A stretch of DNA of 60,501 nt from Eimeria necatrix. Its lineage: Eukaryota; Apicomplexa; Conoidasida; Eucoccidiorida; Eimeriidae. The notes beneath the pieces are model-generated. The model was not told where the DNA came from. It was given only the letters and a program-made list of their open reading frames with translations, and ran no database searches. Position 1 is the stretch's first letter. Each line of letters starts with the position of its first letter. The stretch is from NCBI RefSeq assembly GCF_000499385.1, contig NW_013652245.1, positions 7,501 through 68,001 on the forward strand, written 5' to 3'. Shown here one piece after another: positions 1 through 11,471 of the stretch. A program made the translations under genes and the position numbers.

Positions 1-531
1 AGCACGACGGCAGCGCTGCTGCTGGTGCGCCAGCAGCCACGCTAACTGCTGTGGCTGCTGCTGCTGCTGCTGCGGCTGCTGCTGCTGCTGCTGCAGTTAC
101 TGCTGCTGCTGCTGCGGCGGCGGAGGAGCCGTGAAGGCCAAAGCCTTTTGCCTTGCTTCTGAGGCAGGTTCGTTTTGTTTGAACCAGCTGCGGTGCTGCT
201 GCTGCAGCTGCTGCTGCAGCAGCTGCTGCTGCTGCTGCTGCTGCTCAAGCTGCTGCTGCGCCCTGCAGCCCTCCAGGCTGCGCTGCTGCGCTGCACGGCT
301 TCGACGTGCAGCTCCTGCCGCCTTACTGGTGGCAAGCTCGCTGCTGCTGCGCCGCTGCTGCTGCTGCTGCGGCTGTTTTTGTTGCTGCTGCAGGTATGGC
401 TGCTGCTGCTGCTGCTGGGGCGGCTGCTGCTGCTGCTGGCAGCCCTGTTCTCCAGTGCAGCGCCCTTGGGCCCTTCTTGGAGCGAAATAAGGCTCGTGGG
501 GAGCAGCAGCTCTTCTGGAACTGCTTCACCA

Positions 532-577
<46 letters not shown>

Positions 578-770
578 AGGTCCGCAGAGGAGCAGCAGCT
601 GCTCCAACAAGACACTCCGGGAGCGGAAGTCAATCAGCTGTTGCTACACTTGAGATATAAAAGTAATTGGGTTGTGTTTAGAGCAGCGGCAAAAGCAGCG
701 GCCGTTGCTGCTGCTGCAGCAGCTGCTGCTGCTGCTGCTGCTGCGCCCGGTGGGGCCCCCAGGGTGTCGT

Positions 771-802
<32 letters not shown>

Positions 803-1093
803 CGCGCTCTTCGCTGCTTCCCAGCCTGTCGAGCGAGAAAAAGTGTAAGTTTGTGTCTTTGCGGTTTACAAGGCAGCAGCAGCAGGGAGGCAAGGCAGAA
901 GCAGCAGCAGCAGCAGCAGCAGCAAAGCAGCTGCTGCTGCAGCAAGACGGCACTGTGGCGGGTCCTTCTCAAGAGGCCACTGCACCATGGGTCTCTTCAG
1001 GGGCCCTCCATTTCGCCGTTGCAGCAGCGCAGCAGCAGCAGCAGCAACTCAACAGCAGCAGTTCCGAAGAAGCAACACTGACTGGCATTGAAA
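1..1093. repeat. CAG/CTG-rich block upstream of the TBC gene
   Basis: The stretch is dominated by CTG runs (for example 56-110, 215-246, 535-575) and CAG runs (774-797, 897-925) that change orientation near position 750. Every reading frame on both strands stays open for long distances as Leu, Cys, Ala, Ser or Gln runs, so open frames here carry little information. It could hold 5' exons or the 5' UTR of the downstream Rab GAP gene, but no non-repetitive conserved segment is visible to prove it. Confidence 0.75.
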
Positions 1094-1777
1094 ATGGGGC
1101 CGACAGGGCCGCAGCAGCAGCAGCAGCAGCAACTGCTGCAGCAGCAGCAGCAACGACGCGGTTTCCGCCCCAAGAGAGCCACAAGAAGGAGGGACAGCAG
1201 CAACTGCAGCAGCAGCAACAGCAGCAGCAGCAGAGGCAATAGCCCTCACCCAGACCACGGCCATGGGTCGAGCTTCGCTGCTGCAGCAGATGCAGCAGCA
1301 AAAGAAGCTGCTGCAGCAGCAGAGGAAGCAGCAGCAGCTGCTGCTGCAAGGGAGGTCTGCCGTCTCGGGAGAAGGCAGTGCTGCTCTCAGAACGAGGAGG
1401 AAAGCAGCAGCAGCTGCTGCAGCAGCAACAGCAGCAGCAGCAGCAACTGCAGCAGCAGCAGCAGCAGCAGCAACGAAGACGGCGTTCGTGCGTTTGCTGC
1501 TGAGTTGTCTCGATCCACCGGCGGCTTCAGGGCTAGCTGCTGGCGGCTGCCGCTGTATTTGCTGCTGCTGCGCTGCTGCTGCTTGACGCGGCCCATGCTG
1601 TTGCTGCTGGCATTCCTGAGAGCCCGGCAGCTGCTGCAGCAGCAGCAGCAGCAGCAGCAGCAAGCAGCAGCAGGTCACCGGCTACGGCGCCGCTCCAGGG
1701 GCAACAGAGCGCAGCAGCAGCAGCAGCAGCTGCAAGGCCCTCTTGCAGCCGTCAAAGATCACGGCCAGAAGTTGGGT

Positions 1778-1809
<32 letters not shown>

Positions 1810-2000
1810 TAACAGCAGAGGCAGCAGCAGCTGCTGCAGAAGTTGCTGCTGCTGCTGCAGCTGGCTGCAGCAGCGCGTGGCTGAGGTGCTGCGCTGCGCT
1901 TCCGAGTACCGCGCGAGGTACAGCAAAAAGCTCCCAGAGGCTTTGCTGCTGCTGCTGCTGCTGCGGCCCGCGTCTGCTGCAGCTGCGCAGCAGCTGCCAC

Positions 2001-2048
<48 letters not shown>

Positions 2049-2181
2049 CATGGACGTGGGCAGCAGAAGACCTTAGCAAAGACTCAGAAAGTTTTGTCTG
2101 CGAGCTGCTGCTGCTGCTGCTCGGGCGGCTTCCAGACGATGCCTCGCCTCTGCAGCTTGCTGCTGCTGAGCAGCACCGAAT

Positions 2182-2212
<31 letters not shown>

Positions 2213-2358
2213 GGCAAGAAGCAGCAGCAAGTGGAAGAAGACACAGCAGGGCCCTTTCCCGTGCTGCCCTGGTGGCTGGAGGCGCAGCTGCTGCAGGGCA
2301 GCAACGAGCAGCAGCAAGTAGAAAAAGATGTGCAGCGTTCTTTCACAGCCTGGAGGCT

Positions 2359-2408
<50 letters not shown>

Positions 2409-2492
2409 GGGAGGACAGCGACAGCGACAGCAGCAGCGGCAGTTTCCTCAGCGTATCCGATGGCCCACCCGATTCGTGGAGCAGCAGCCAGG

Positions 2493-2529
<37 letters not shown>

Positions 2530-2639
2530 GTCACGGAATAGCATTCGGCGCAGCAGCAACGAGCAGGAGCCGTGTGGCAGCAGCAGGAGCCCAAGCCGCA
2601 AAGGCAGCAGCAGCAGCAGGCGCAGCAGCAGCAGCAGGC

Positions 2640-2671
<32 letters not shown>

Positions 2672-3526
2672 TTGGAGAGCCTGCGCGGGGCGCTGCGGCT
2701 GCTGCTGCTGGGGCTGCTGGCGCGGCACCTGCCCACTCTGGTGTATGCACAGGGCATGCATGATCTTGCTGCTGCGCTGCTGCTGACAGCAGCAGAGGCG
2801 CAGCAGCAGCTGCTGGTTGCTGCTGAGGTGTACAGACAGCTGGCCGCCCGCGGCGTTTGCTGCAGCACGCAGCAGCAGCTCCACGGAGACTCGCACGGGC
2901 CATCCCCTGCAGTTTGCTGCAGTGCTGCAGCCGGGGAGCGGGCTGTCTTTGGTTTGCTGCTGCTTGTCTTTCGTGCTTTGCGAAAGAGTGTTTGTTTGCT
3001 GCATCAGCGACTACCTTGCTGCAGCATTTGAGGCCTCGCTGCTGCCAGCAGTGCGGCTGCTGTCGCTGCTGCTGCAGCAGCAAGACCCGCAGCTGCGGGT
3101 GCTGCTGCAGCTGTGTTCTGCTGCTGCTGCTGCAACCCCCGGCGGCGAGCTGCTGCCTTGCGTCTCCTGGCTCATTACTTGGTTCATGCATGCAGCAAAT
3201 CCTTTCAAGTTAGCAGCAAGACTTCTCGATTTGCTGCTGGCAGCACACCCGCTGCTCGTGCTGCACTTTGCTGCTGCTGCAGTCCGCGCCCAGCGCCGCC
3301 GCCTCTTCGCTGTTTGCCGCTGCGCCCTCGCCGACGCCGCGCCCCCCCAGCTGCTGCAGCTGCTGCAGCAGCAGCAGCAGCAGCAAAAGCAGCAGCAGCA
3401 GCAGCAGCAAAAGCAGCAGCAGCAGCAGCAGCAAAAGCAGCAGCAGCAGCAGCAGCAGCAGCAAAGGCAGCAGCAGTTGCAGCTGCAGCAGCAGCAGCAG
3501 CAGCAAAGGCAGCAGCAGTTGCAGCT

Positions 3527-3560
<34 letters not shown>

Positions 3561-3888
3561 CAGCGGGGAGGGAGGTCCCGGGGGGTGGATGTGGTGGCGC
3601 TGTGCGAGTTGCTGCTGCAGCAGCCGGAGCTGCTGCAGCAGTGCAGGCAGCAGCTGGGAGACGCGGTGTATGGGGAGGTGCATGCAGTGCTGCAGCGCGT
3701 ACACCTGGGAAGGCTTTGTCTGGAAGATTTGCTGCTGCAGTCCCACGACGCACTGCAGCACGAACTGACGCAGCAGCAGCTGCTGCAGCTTGCTGCAGCA
3801 GACGGGCTCACGCTGCTGCCCTTCTCCCCGCTGCTGCTGCCCTTCTCGCTGCAGCCAGACACGGCAGCGCTCGAAACTGAGGCGGCAC

Positions 3889-3946
<58 letters not shown>

Positions 3947-4047
3947 CACACAGGCTCGCTGCTACTGCGTCCGCTTGGCATATCCGCGGGCTTTCTTCAG
4001 CATCGTTGGCCCCCGCATGCCCCACGTAGCAGCTTCATACAGCGCTC

Positions 4048-4089
<42 letters not shown>

Positions 4090-4323
4090 ACGGCAAAGGC
4101 GGGCAGCCCGGCTCGGTGGCTGCAGCAGCGTGGGTCCGGGCCCTCTCTGCAGATGCTGCTTTGCAGCAGCAGCAGCAGCAGCTGCAGCAGCCGCAGGAGT
4201 CCTTGCTGCTTGCGGCCAAAGCTGTTGCAGCAGCAAGCAGCAAGCAGCATCCTTGCTGCTGCTACTGCTGCAGCGCTGCACACAGCGGAGCGCGATCACC
4301 GCCACCTGCGTCTTCGTCAGCTT

Positions 4324-4373
<50 letters not shown>

Positions 4374-4727
4374 GCAGCAGTTCCAGCGCGCAGCAGCTGC
4401 TGCCCTGAGGTGTACAGACACGTCCCAGTTGCTGCTGCTTCTAGTGCTGCTTGGCGGCAGCCGCTGCCTTCTGCATTTGTGTCAGTAGATGATTTGCTGC
4501 TGCAGCAGCAGCAGAAAGCCGCTGGGTTTTTGCCGCTGCAGCTGCTGCAGCAGCTGCAGCAGACGGAAGCAGCAGCGCTGCTCAGGTGTACGTACACCGC
4601 AGCACTGGCCCTCGTCAGACCCAGCGGATTCTTTCTGCCCATTTGCACTGCTGCTGCTGTGTGTCTCGCGCTGCTGCTGCAGTGGCTGGGCGACAAGTCC
4701 CGCTTTAGTCTTTTATTTGCTGCCTGA
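1094..4727 (+). CDS. Rab GTPase-activating protein, TBC1D20/Gyp8 type, with C-terminal membrane anchor
   Basis: Predicted GAP for a Rab GTPase at ER/Golgi membranes. The TBC domain is interrupted by Gln/Ser runs. Near 2318-2338 the frame reads VEKDVQR, the IxxDxxR motif with the catalytic arginine finger; near 2744 it reads YAQGMHD, the YxQ glutamine-finger motif. From 3009 a second frame gives DYLAAAFEASLLP, then SWLITWFMHAANPF and RLLDLLLAAHPLL, which closely resemble the SWLITWF helix and following LYDFFLA.HPL segment of TBC1D20. The C-terminus has a hydrophobic segment (about 4620-4685, SGFFLPICTAAAVCLALLL), again as in TBC1D20. The two frames need an intron between about 2828 and 3008; phase-compatible solutions use donors at 2829 or 2857 and acceptors at 2912 or 2930, but the exact join is open. 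The ATG at 1094 is the first in frame after repeats; the true start may lie upstream. Subfamily is inferred from the motifs. Confidence 0.8.
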
Positions 4728-4927
4728 CGCGCGAGCCCTGCTGCTGCAGCGGCTTTGCTGCTGCTGCTGCAGCACTGCTGCTGCAGCGGCTTTGCTGCTG
4801 CTGCTGCAGCACTTGCTGCTGCAGCGGCGGCGGCGGCGCCTTTCAGCGCGTCGCGCTGCCGCTGCATTCAGTGGGAGACATGCCGCACAGCAGCGTCTGC
4901 TGCGCTGCAGCTGCAGCAGCAGCTGCA

Positions 4928-4961
<34 letters not shown>

Positions 4962-5079
4962 CGTTGGGCAGCTGTGGGGCGACTGGCTTGCTTAACAGAA
5001 AGAGCGTTTGGCCTAGAAAAGGACTTTTGTGGAGAAGACGAAAAGCAAAGAAAGAAAGAAGACACAAGAGCAGCAGCAA

Positions 5080-5400
5080 ATAGGACTGAGGCAGCAGCAA
5101 ATAGTGCAGAAGCAGCAGCAAATAGGGTTGAAGCAGCAGCAAATAGGGGCGCAGGCAGCAGCAAATAGTACAGAAGCAGCAACCAGTAAGACATACGCAG
5201 AGGCAGCAGCAAATAGGACAGAGGCTGCAGCAAATAGGACGGAGGCTGCAGCAAATGAGACAGGCTGCAGTCTGCTGCCGTCTGCTGCAGCAGACTGCTG
5301 CAGCCTGCTGTAGCAGCAGACTGCTGCAGCCTGCTGCAGCAGCAGACTGCAGCAGCTGCTGCAGCAGCAGACTGCAGCAGCTGCTGCATACACTTCAGCG
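5080..5400. repeat. Two neighbouring minisatellites
   Basis: From 5080 to about 5258 a unit of about 21 bp built on GCAGCAGCAAATAGG plus a variable tail is repeated eight or nine times with substitutions. From 5270 to 5400 a different unit built on GCAGCAGACTGC and its reverse complement is repeated; the copies at about 5337-5386 are almost exact 25-bp duplicates. The second array is rich in self-complementary CTGCAG. Confidence 0.8.
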
Positions 5401-7107
5401 GCGTCTGCTGTGCAGATTTCGCCTGAAGTGGCGACTGCTGCGAAGGGCGCATTTGCTGCGAAGGACCTGCAGCAGCAGCAGCAGCAAGAAGCTGCTGCAG
5501 CAGCAGGAGCAAAGGCCCAGCAGCCCCCAAAAGTCCTTTTTCTGCAAGCATTTAAAGCTTAATAAGACAAAGTTAGAAGTGGAGGTGAGGAAAGAAAAAG
5601 CCGAAAAATCGGAAAAATTGTATTTTTAGAAACTATCAAGTACAGAAAGTTGCAAAATGTTTTCAGAATCCATTTAGACGGCTCTCTTTTCTTTTCTTTT
5701 CTATTATTAAAGCTTTTTAAACAAAAAGAACTGAAAAGTTTGTCTTCAGACAGTTATTTTTTGGCCGCAAAGAGAAGCTCTGGCTCACTTGCTGGGTGCA
5801 GCCAAGTGCGAAAAAAGGTTTTTTGCGACTATTTCGCGGATTTTTCGGAATTTTTCGATCAAACAATTCAATAAATTCAAATTAATTCATTTCTGGCGTT
5901 TTTGGCGAGGGTTTGGAGCTGCGAAGGTCTCAGGAGCAGCGAGCGGGCTGGCATTTCCGTTTCCACGCTGCTGCTGCACAGCAGCAAAAAGCTGCATGTG
6001 AACTGCAGCAGAACTCTGCAATGCAGAGTTGAATTTGGTGAGACTGGAGCCCAAGAAGCTGCCCCAGAGTCCCTTTTTGTGGCATTTATTTGCAGCAAAT
6101 AGTACTTTTCAATTTGAATAATATTAGTTGAGTTTTAGGGGAAAAGTCCGCGGGTTTCCCCCCATGTTCAAGAACTTGTTTCCCGACGTGGGCTGGATCT
6201 AGGGCTGTTCAAGAAACCCTCGAAAGCCTTTGTTCGCCGCAACGCCGCGGAAACTTCTCCATAAATGATTTTGAAATTCAAATTCATTTAAAAAAGCAAT
6301 TTAAAAGACGAGGGTCACTTTTGCTGCAGCTCGCGGCGGCTTCGAACTCAATCGGCACAGTGTGTCCACAGCCCCACAGGAAGCGCCGCACACACACCGC
6401 CATTTTCGCCTCCTGGCCCCTCTCTCTTCATTTTTTGAAAGCTTTAATATTTAAAAATGAAAAGTAAATAAATAAAATGCGAAAATCCAAAAATTTGAGA
6501 GAAGTGCCGCGAGGAAAAACAAGCTGCGCTGCACACGGCTGCAGAACCCCGGCAGGCGCCCGCCTGTGCAGCTTCGCCTCCGCCACGCTCCCTCGAACTC
6601 CAATTTAATGTGTCAGGTTGAATTTAAATAATTAAAAAGTTGAAATGCAATTTTTGGAGAAGTTGAGAGAACTGTTTTTTGTTGGGTTTTGCACATTCGA
6701 TGGCGTGACCACTCGCGGGGAGGCGGCGCCACCTGGGCAGCTGTTGCAGGCCGTCTGAGGCGGAAATACCAAATAAAGCCCCTTTTATTCCTCAGTTTAA
6801 TTTCTTTTTATTTTATTCAACTTTTTAACAATTAGAAAAGCCACAAAACGCAGCAGTTTGCGCGCAAGAAGCCGCTTTCTGCAGCATAGCCGCCTCCAGG
6901 GACTACGCCGGGGGCTGGGGTCCCTGTGCAAGTTCTTCTGTCCCGGCGCCCCTGCTAGTGCTGCGCCCTCAAAAGAGGCTAAATTAATAAATTTAAATAA
7001 TTAAATTGAAATGTGTTTGCGTTAATCTCGAACTTTGCTGCAGCAGCCTCTGCACGGGGAGTTGGGTCCCTGCTGTGGCCGACACGGAGTACTGGAGTCG
7101 CAGGGCC

Positions 7108-7149
<42 letters not shown>

Positions 7150-7274
7150 CCTTCTTCTCCTTTTGCGCCTCTGGCAGCATTTTAATTTGTCACTTCAATT
7201 CGCCTTTTAAATTGAACAGAGCCCAGCGGAGCGTTCGGGTTTTGGGCCTGGGCACCCGCACGCAGATGCCTTGC

Positions 7275-7302
7275 AAACCCTAAACCCTAAACCCTAAACC
7301 CT
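7275..7302 (+). repeat. Telomere-like AAACCCT array, 4 units, just before a start codon
   Basis: Four perfect AAACCCT heptamers end four bases before the ATG at 7307. The same unit in the same orientation recurs at 7439-7480 inside the first intron, so the 120-bp signal-peptide exon is bracketed by direct repeats. Confidence 0.95.
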
Positions 7303-7306
7303 CACC

Positions 7307-8696
7307 ATGCCAGTGCTAGGCCGCAAGCTGCAGCTAGCAGCAGCTCTGCTGCTGCTGCTGCTGCTCCTTGGCCCGGGGCCGCAGTCTCCCACCTCCGTGG
7401 AGGCCCAAAGCGGAGTACGGCGACACGTACGGCCCCCCAACCCTAAACCCTAAACCCTAAACCCTAAACCCTAAACCCTAGCTCTCCGTGTGCTGCTGTG
7501 TGCTGTTTGCTGCTGCAGCGCACTCGAAGGGCACGCAGCCTCCGCGGCCGCTCCGTGCGGCCTTCTGTCCCCGCAGCAGCAGCAAGGAGTCAGAGCGTGC
7601 GGCCGCCAGCAGCAAGGCCGCCGCAGCAGCAGCAGCAGCAGCAGCAGCAGCGGCCCGCCCACCCTCCGCCGCAGCAGCAGGTCCAGCGACAGCCGCAGCA
7701 GCCGCACCAGCAGCAGCAGCAGCAGCAGCCACACTGGCAGCAGCAGCACCCGCAGCAGCAGCAGCCACACGGGCAGCAGCAGCACCCGCAGCAGCAGCAG
7801 CCACACGGGCAGCAGCAGCACCCGCAGCAGCAGCAGCCACTCGGGCAGCAGCAGCAGCCGCAGCAGCAGCAGCCACACGGGCAGCAGCAGCAGCCGCAGC
7901 AGCAAGGGCAGCAGCAGCAGCCACAGGGACACCAGACGCCGGGACTTACTCCAGCTGCTTCTGGCCCTCCATCTGCTGCTGCTGCTGCTGCTGCTGAGAA
8001 GCAAATTCAGCCCCCCCCAGCCCCTGCAGCAGCTGCAGCAGGAGCGCCTCAAGCTGCAGCACCTGCAGCAGCGCAGCAGCCCGCAGCAGCAGCTGCTGCT
8101 GCTGCTCCCACGCCCTATGGGTTTTCTTCGGGCCCTGCTGCTGCTGCCCCACAGCCGCCGCCGCCCGCCTATCCCTACCAAACCTTTCACCCGCAGCAGC
8201 AGCAGCAGCAGCAGCAGAAGCAGCAGCAGCAGCTGCTGCATGAGCAGCAGCCGTACGGGCAGGGCCCTCACTTCGCGGGCCAGGGGCCCCCTGCTGCAGC
8301 GTGGGGCCCCCCTGGGGCCCCAATGAGTGGCGCGGCGCAGCCAGCTGCTGCTGCTGCTCCTGCTGCTGCTGCTCCTGCTGCTGCTGCTCCTGCTGCTGCT
8401 GCTGGGCCTTCGCTGACCCGCACAGCTGTCACTTCTGCTGTTGGTGCTGCAGTCGGCAGCATGGTGGGAACTGCTCTTACGAATTCGCTGATGGGCCGTC
8501 CTGGAAGCCAGGAGAAGCCTGCTGCTGAGCCTGCTGCTGCTGCTGCTGCTGCAGCAGGCAGCAGCAGCAGCAGCAGCGACGGCGCTGCGGCGGCGCCGGC
8601 TGCCGCCAGCAGCAGCAGCAGCAGCAGCGGCAGCACCAGCGGCGGCGACGGCAGCAGCAGCAGCAGCAGCAGCGGCGCCGACGAAGCCGCCGCCAC

Positions 8697-8740
<44 letters not shown>

Positions 8741-8891
8741 CCATTGTGCGGCTGCTGTTTGCAGGTGTGGGGCCGCAGCAGCTCGAAAGCAGCTTCCAGG
8801 GCCCCCAGGCCTTCGGGCAAAAAGTGCACGAGGCAGTCGTGCAGGCTTTGGGGGTGGCAGCAGCAAGAGTGGCTCTGGAGGAGGTCTCCGT

Positions 8892-8947
<56 letters not shown>

Positions 8948-9367
8948 GCGGCGAGCAGCAGGTGGTCACCGTGCGGCTGGCGCTGCTGCCGGACCCGCAG
9001 CAGCCAGCAGCAGAACCTACAGCTAGCCAGCTAGCCACGGAGCTGCAGCAGCAGCTGCTGCTGCAGACTAGCCATTTGGCCAGGCTGCTGTCTGCTGCTT
9101 TCCCGCTGCTGCCGCAGGCCACTACTGACACGGGGGCCCCCCTGGGGGCCCCCCTGGGGGCCCCGGGGGCCCCCCTAGAGGGTCAGGGGGCCCCCCTGGA
9201 GGGTCAGGGGGCCCCCCTGGAGGGTCAGGGGGCCTTGCTGGAGGGTCAGGGGGGCCCCCAGGGGGGCCCCCCGGGGGGCCCGGGGGGGCCCCCTGAGGGG
9301 CCCCCGGCGCTGCGGTCGGGCCGCGCCCCTGCTGCTGCTGCGAGCCCAGCAGCAGCAGCAGCAGCAA

Positions 9368-9399
<32 letters not shown>

Positions 9400-9501
9400 A
9401 CGGGGGCCCCGCTGAGCTCGGGAGAAGCCACTGCAGCAAGAGAAGTGGGGCTGCACAGCGTGCTGCTGCTGCTGGGGGGAGCCTTTATTTTGTGGGTTTG
9501 A
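7307..9501 (+). CDS. Secreted Gln-rich protein with possible GPI anchor (no known family)
   Basis: Exon 1 (ATG 7307) encodes MPVLGRKLQLAAALLLLLLL, a clear signal peptide, followed by GPGPQSPTSVEAQSG. A donor at 7415 or 7427 (both phase 0) joins in frame to exon 2 at 7519, after a pyrimidine-rich acceptor ending GCTGCAG. Exon 2 runs to 9501. In order it contains Gln-rich repeats (about 7600-7930), Ala/Pro/Gln linkers, a small-residue hydrophobic stretch AVGAAVGSMVGTALTNSLMG (about 8435-8495), Ser runs, a non-repetitive segment with FGQKVHEAVVQALGV then VTVRLALLPDP (about 8740-8995), a GAPLEGQ heptapeptide repeat (about 9172-9250), and a C-terminal hydrophobic tail HSVLLLLGGAFILWV that ends the protein, as in GPI-attachment signals or a tail anchor. 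Secretory routing is inferred; the function is unknown. The FGQKV/VTVRL core is the part worth searching for homologues. Confidence 0.7.
7439..7480 (+). repeat. Telomere-like AAACCCT array inside an intron
   Basis: Six consecutive AAACCCT-type units lie within intron 1 of the secreted Gln-rich protein gene (intron about 7427-7518). The array ends CCCTAG, which is itself a possible acceptor but would put the downstream exon out of frame. Confidence 0.95.
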
Positions 9502-9828
9502 GCAGCAGCAGCAGCAGCAGCAGCTGCTGCTGCTCTTTGAACTGCAACAGTTTGAGCAGCAGCTTTTGCTGCTGCTCTTTTAATTATAAAAGTAGTTTAT
9601 TTGCAAATTCTTCTTTGTCATTTCTTGCCTTCTTTTGCTGCTGTTGCTGCTGCTGCCTCCCCTGCTGCACCACGAGGCAGCTGGCTGCGCCCCACAATGG
9701 CCCCACACAAGCAGCAGCAGCAGCAGCGAGCGGGGCCTTTCAAGTCCCAGAACGTTCTTCTGTTTTTGCCTGTCACCCTGAACATACGCACAGGGGAAGG
9801 GATGGGTGCATGCAGCTTAGAAAAGTGT
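9502..9828. other. 3' flank of the secreted protein gene
   Basis: Short region with small CAG/CTG clusters (9502-9533, 9560-9575, 9712-9727) and AT-rich patches. No coding segment recognised. It separates the stop codon of the secreted protein from the TGCATGCA array. Confidence 0.5.
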
Positions 9829-10417
9829 ATGCATGCATGCATGCATGCATGCATGCATGCATGCATGCACGCATGCATGCATGCATGCACGCATGCATGC
9901 ATGCGTTTGCATGCATGCATGCATGCGTTTGCATGCATGCATGTGTGAATGCATGCACGCATGTGTGCATGTGCGTGTGAGTGCGTGCATGTGTGGATGC
10001 ATGCATGCATGCATCATGCATGCATGCATGCATGCATGCATGCATGCGTGGATGCATGCATGCATGCATGCGGCGCAAGTCCTTTGACATTTATTTTTTC
10101 TTGGCACCTTCCGCATGCAACTGCATGCAATTGCATGCAACTGCATGCAACTGCATGCAACTGCATGCAATTGCATGCAATTGCATGCATGCAAATGCTT
10201 GCATGCGGGTCGAGCGCATGCATGCAGAACTGGCGCTGTTTGGCGTTTTGTCTGTCCCAGTCCCGAAGCCGCATGCATTTGTTCAGAAGTTGCATGCATG
10301 CATGCATGCATGCATGCATGCACAAATGCTTGCATGCACAATGCATGCATGCATGCATGCACAAATGCATGCATGCTTGCATGCATGCATGCTTGCATGC
10401 ATGCATGCATGCATGCG
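9829..10417. repeat. TGCATGCA tetramer/octamer array
   Basis: Almost continuous ATGC tetramers at 9829-9945, 9998-10072 and 10270-10417, with a 10-bp variant (TGCATGCAAC or TGCATGCAAT) repeated about eight times at 10113-10195. Self-complementary throughout. TGCATGC is a known apicomplexan regulatory motif bound by AP2-domain factors. It lies between the 3' ends of two convergent genes, not upstream of either. Confidence 0.95.
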
Positions 10418-10605
10418 ACTTTCGGGCTTTTTGGCTCAGCAGGCCTGGACTTTGGTGACCTCGCTGCAAGTATTGCTTTTGGTGCTATTTGGCGCCAAAG
10501 TTGAATTAAAAATACAAAAAAGAATTCTAATTTCAAAAGAAAAAGAAAAACTTTCGTTAGAAATATGAAGACAGCCGTCGGTTAGGCTAGTCTGTGCCCG
10601 GCCGA

Positions 10606-10866
10606 GCGCTAGCTAGCTAGCTAGCTAGCTAGCCAGCTAGCTAGCCAAATGCATAGCCAACTAGAAAGCTAGTTAGCCAGCTAGGTAGCTAGCCACCTAG
10701 CTAGCCAGCTAACTAGCCAGCTAGCTACTTAGCCAGCTAGCTAGCCAGCCAGCTACTTAGCCAGCTAGCTAGCCAGCTAGCTACTTAGCCAGCTAGCTAG
10801 CCAGCTAGCTAGCCAGCTGGCTAGCCAGCTAGCTACATAGACAGCTAGCTAGCCAGCTAGCTAGCT
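10606..10866. repeat. GCTAGC array
   Basis: About 260 bp of GCTAGC/CCAGCTAGC units; a higher-order unit CAGCTAGCTAC(T)TAGC appears several times between 10700 and 10800. It begins about 190 bp after the TGCATGCA array and ends about 100 bp from the stop codon of the minus-strand USP39 gene. GCTAGC is, from memory, the motif reported for a Toxoplasma AP2 factor (TgAP2XI-5). Confidence 0.95.
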
Positions 10867-10966
10867 CCTGCGGCGTGCGCGTGAGGGGCCTTAGCTGCTG
10901 CGGAGCAGCAAAGACGCAAGGGGTTCGGACTTGTTAAAATTTTGGTTTTATAATTTTGACTTTATT

Positions 10967-11415
10967 TCAAACAGCGAAAATGTCTTCAATTTCGTCTTCG
11001 GGCTCCGCCTGAGTTTTGACTTTTTTCATTTCTTGAAGACACTTTTGCTGCAAAGCTTCATCGAGGGAGCCGTCAGTCATAATGTCTTGTCTTTGGTAAA
11101 ACTGGATGTACGCCTCTGCGCGCATGCAGCCCGCGCGAGTCGCCGTTGCGGCGGAATCTTCGGGAAAAAAGGGGGAAATAAAGGGAAATAAAAGGGGAAA
11201 GGGAAATAAAGGGAATTAAAAGGAAAAAAGAATTAAAATGGGAGAAAAATGGGAGGAAAATGAGAGAAAAAAGAGAGAAAAAGGGGGGAAAATGGGAAAA
11301 TTCGCAAAGCGGTGAAACGCACCTGATAGCGCCACAAACTGAGGCAACACCGGAGTCACCCGCAGATCTTCCATTTCGTGCCATTCGTTTGTTGGCTAAA
11401 AAATAAACAAACAAA

Positions 11416-11471
<56 letters not shown>

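Larger units (their letters stand above)
4728..7306. other. Intergenic region: CAG minisatellites, then AT-rich sequence without a recognised gene
   Basis: Immediately after the TBC stop codon come CTG/CAG runs (4740-4960) and minisatellites (5080-5400). From about 5560 to 7000 the sequence is AT-rich with short A/T tracts and no long open frame on either strand. A CAG run lies at 7110-7147. Nothing here could be matched to a protein or RNA family. It contains the 3' flank of the Rab GAP gene and presumably the promoter of the secreted protein at 7307. Confidence 0.6.

Noticed and set aside
42..1678. Many long open frames of Leu, Ala, Cys, Ser or Gln on both strands
   Set aside because: CAG/CTG repeats contain no stop codon in any frame, so these are repeat shadows and not evidence of genes.
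9817..10536. Long frames coding repeated MHAC residues on both strands
   Set aside because: They are translations of the TGCATGCA microsatellite, open in several frames and on both strands equally.
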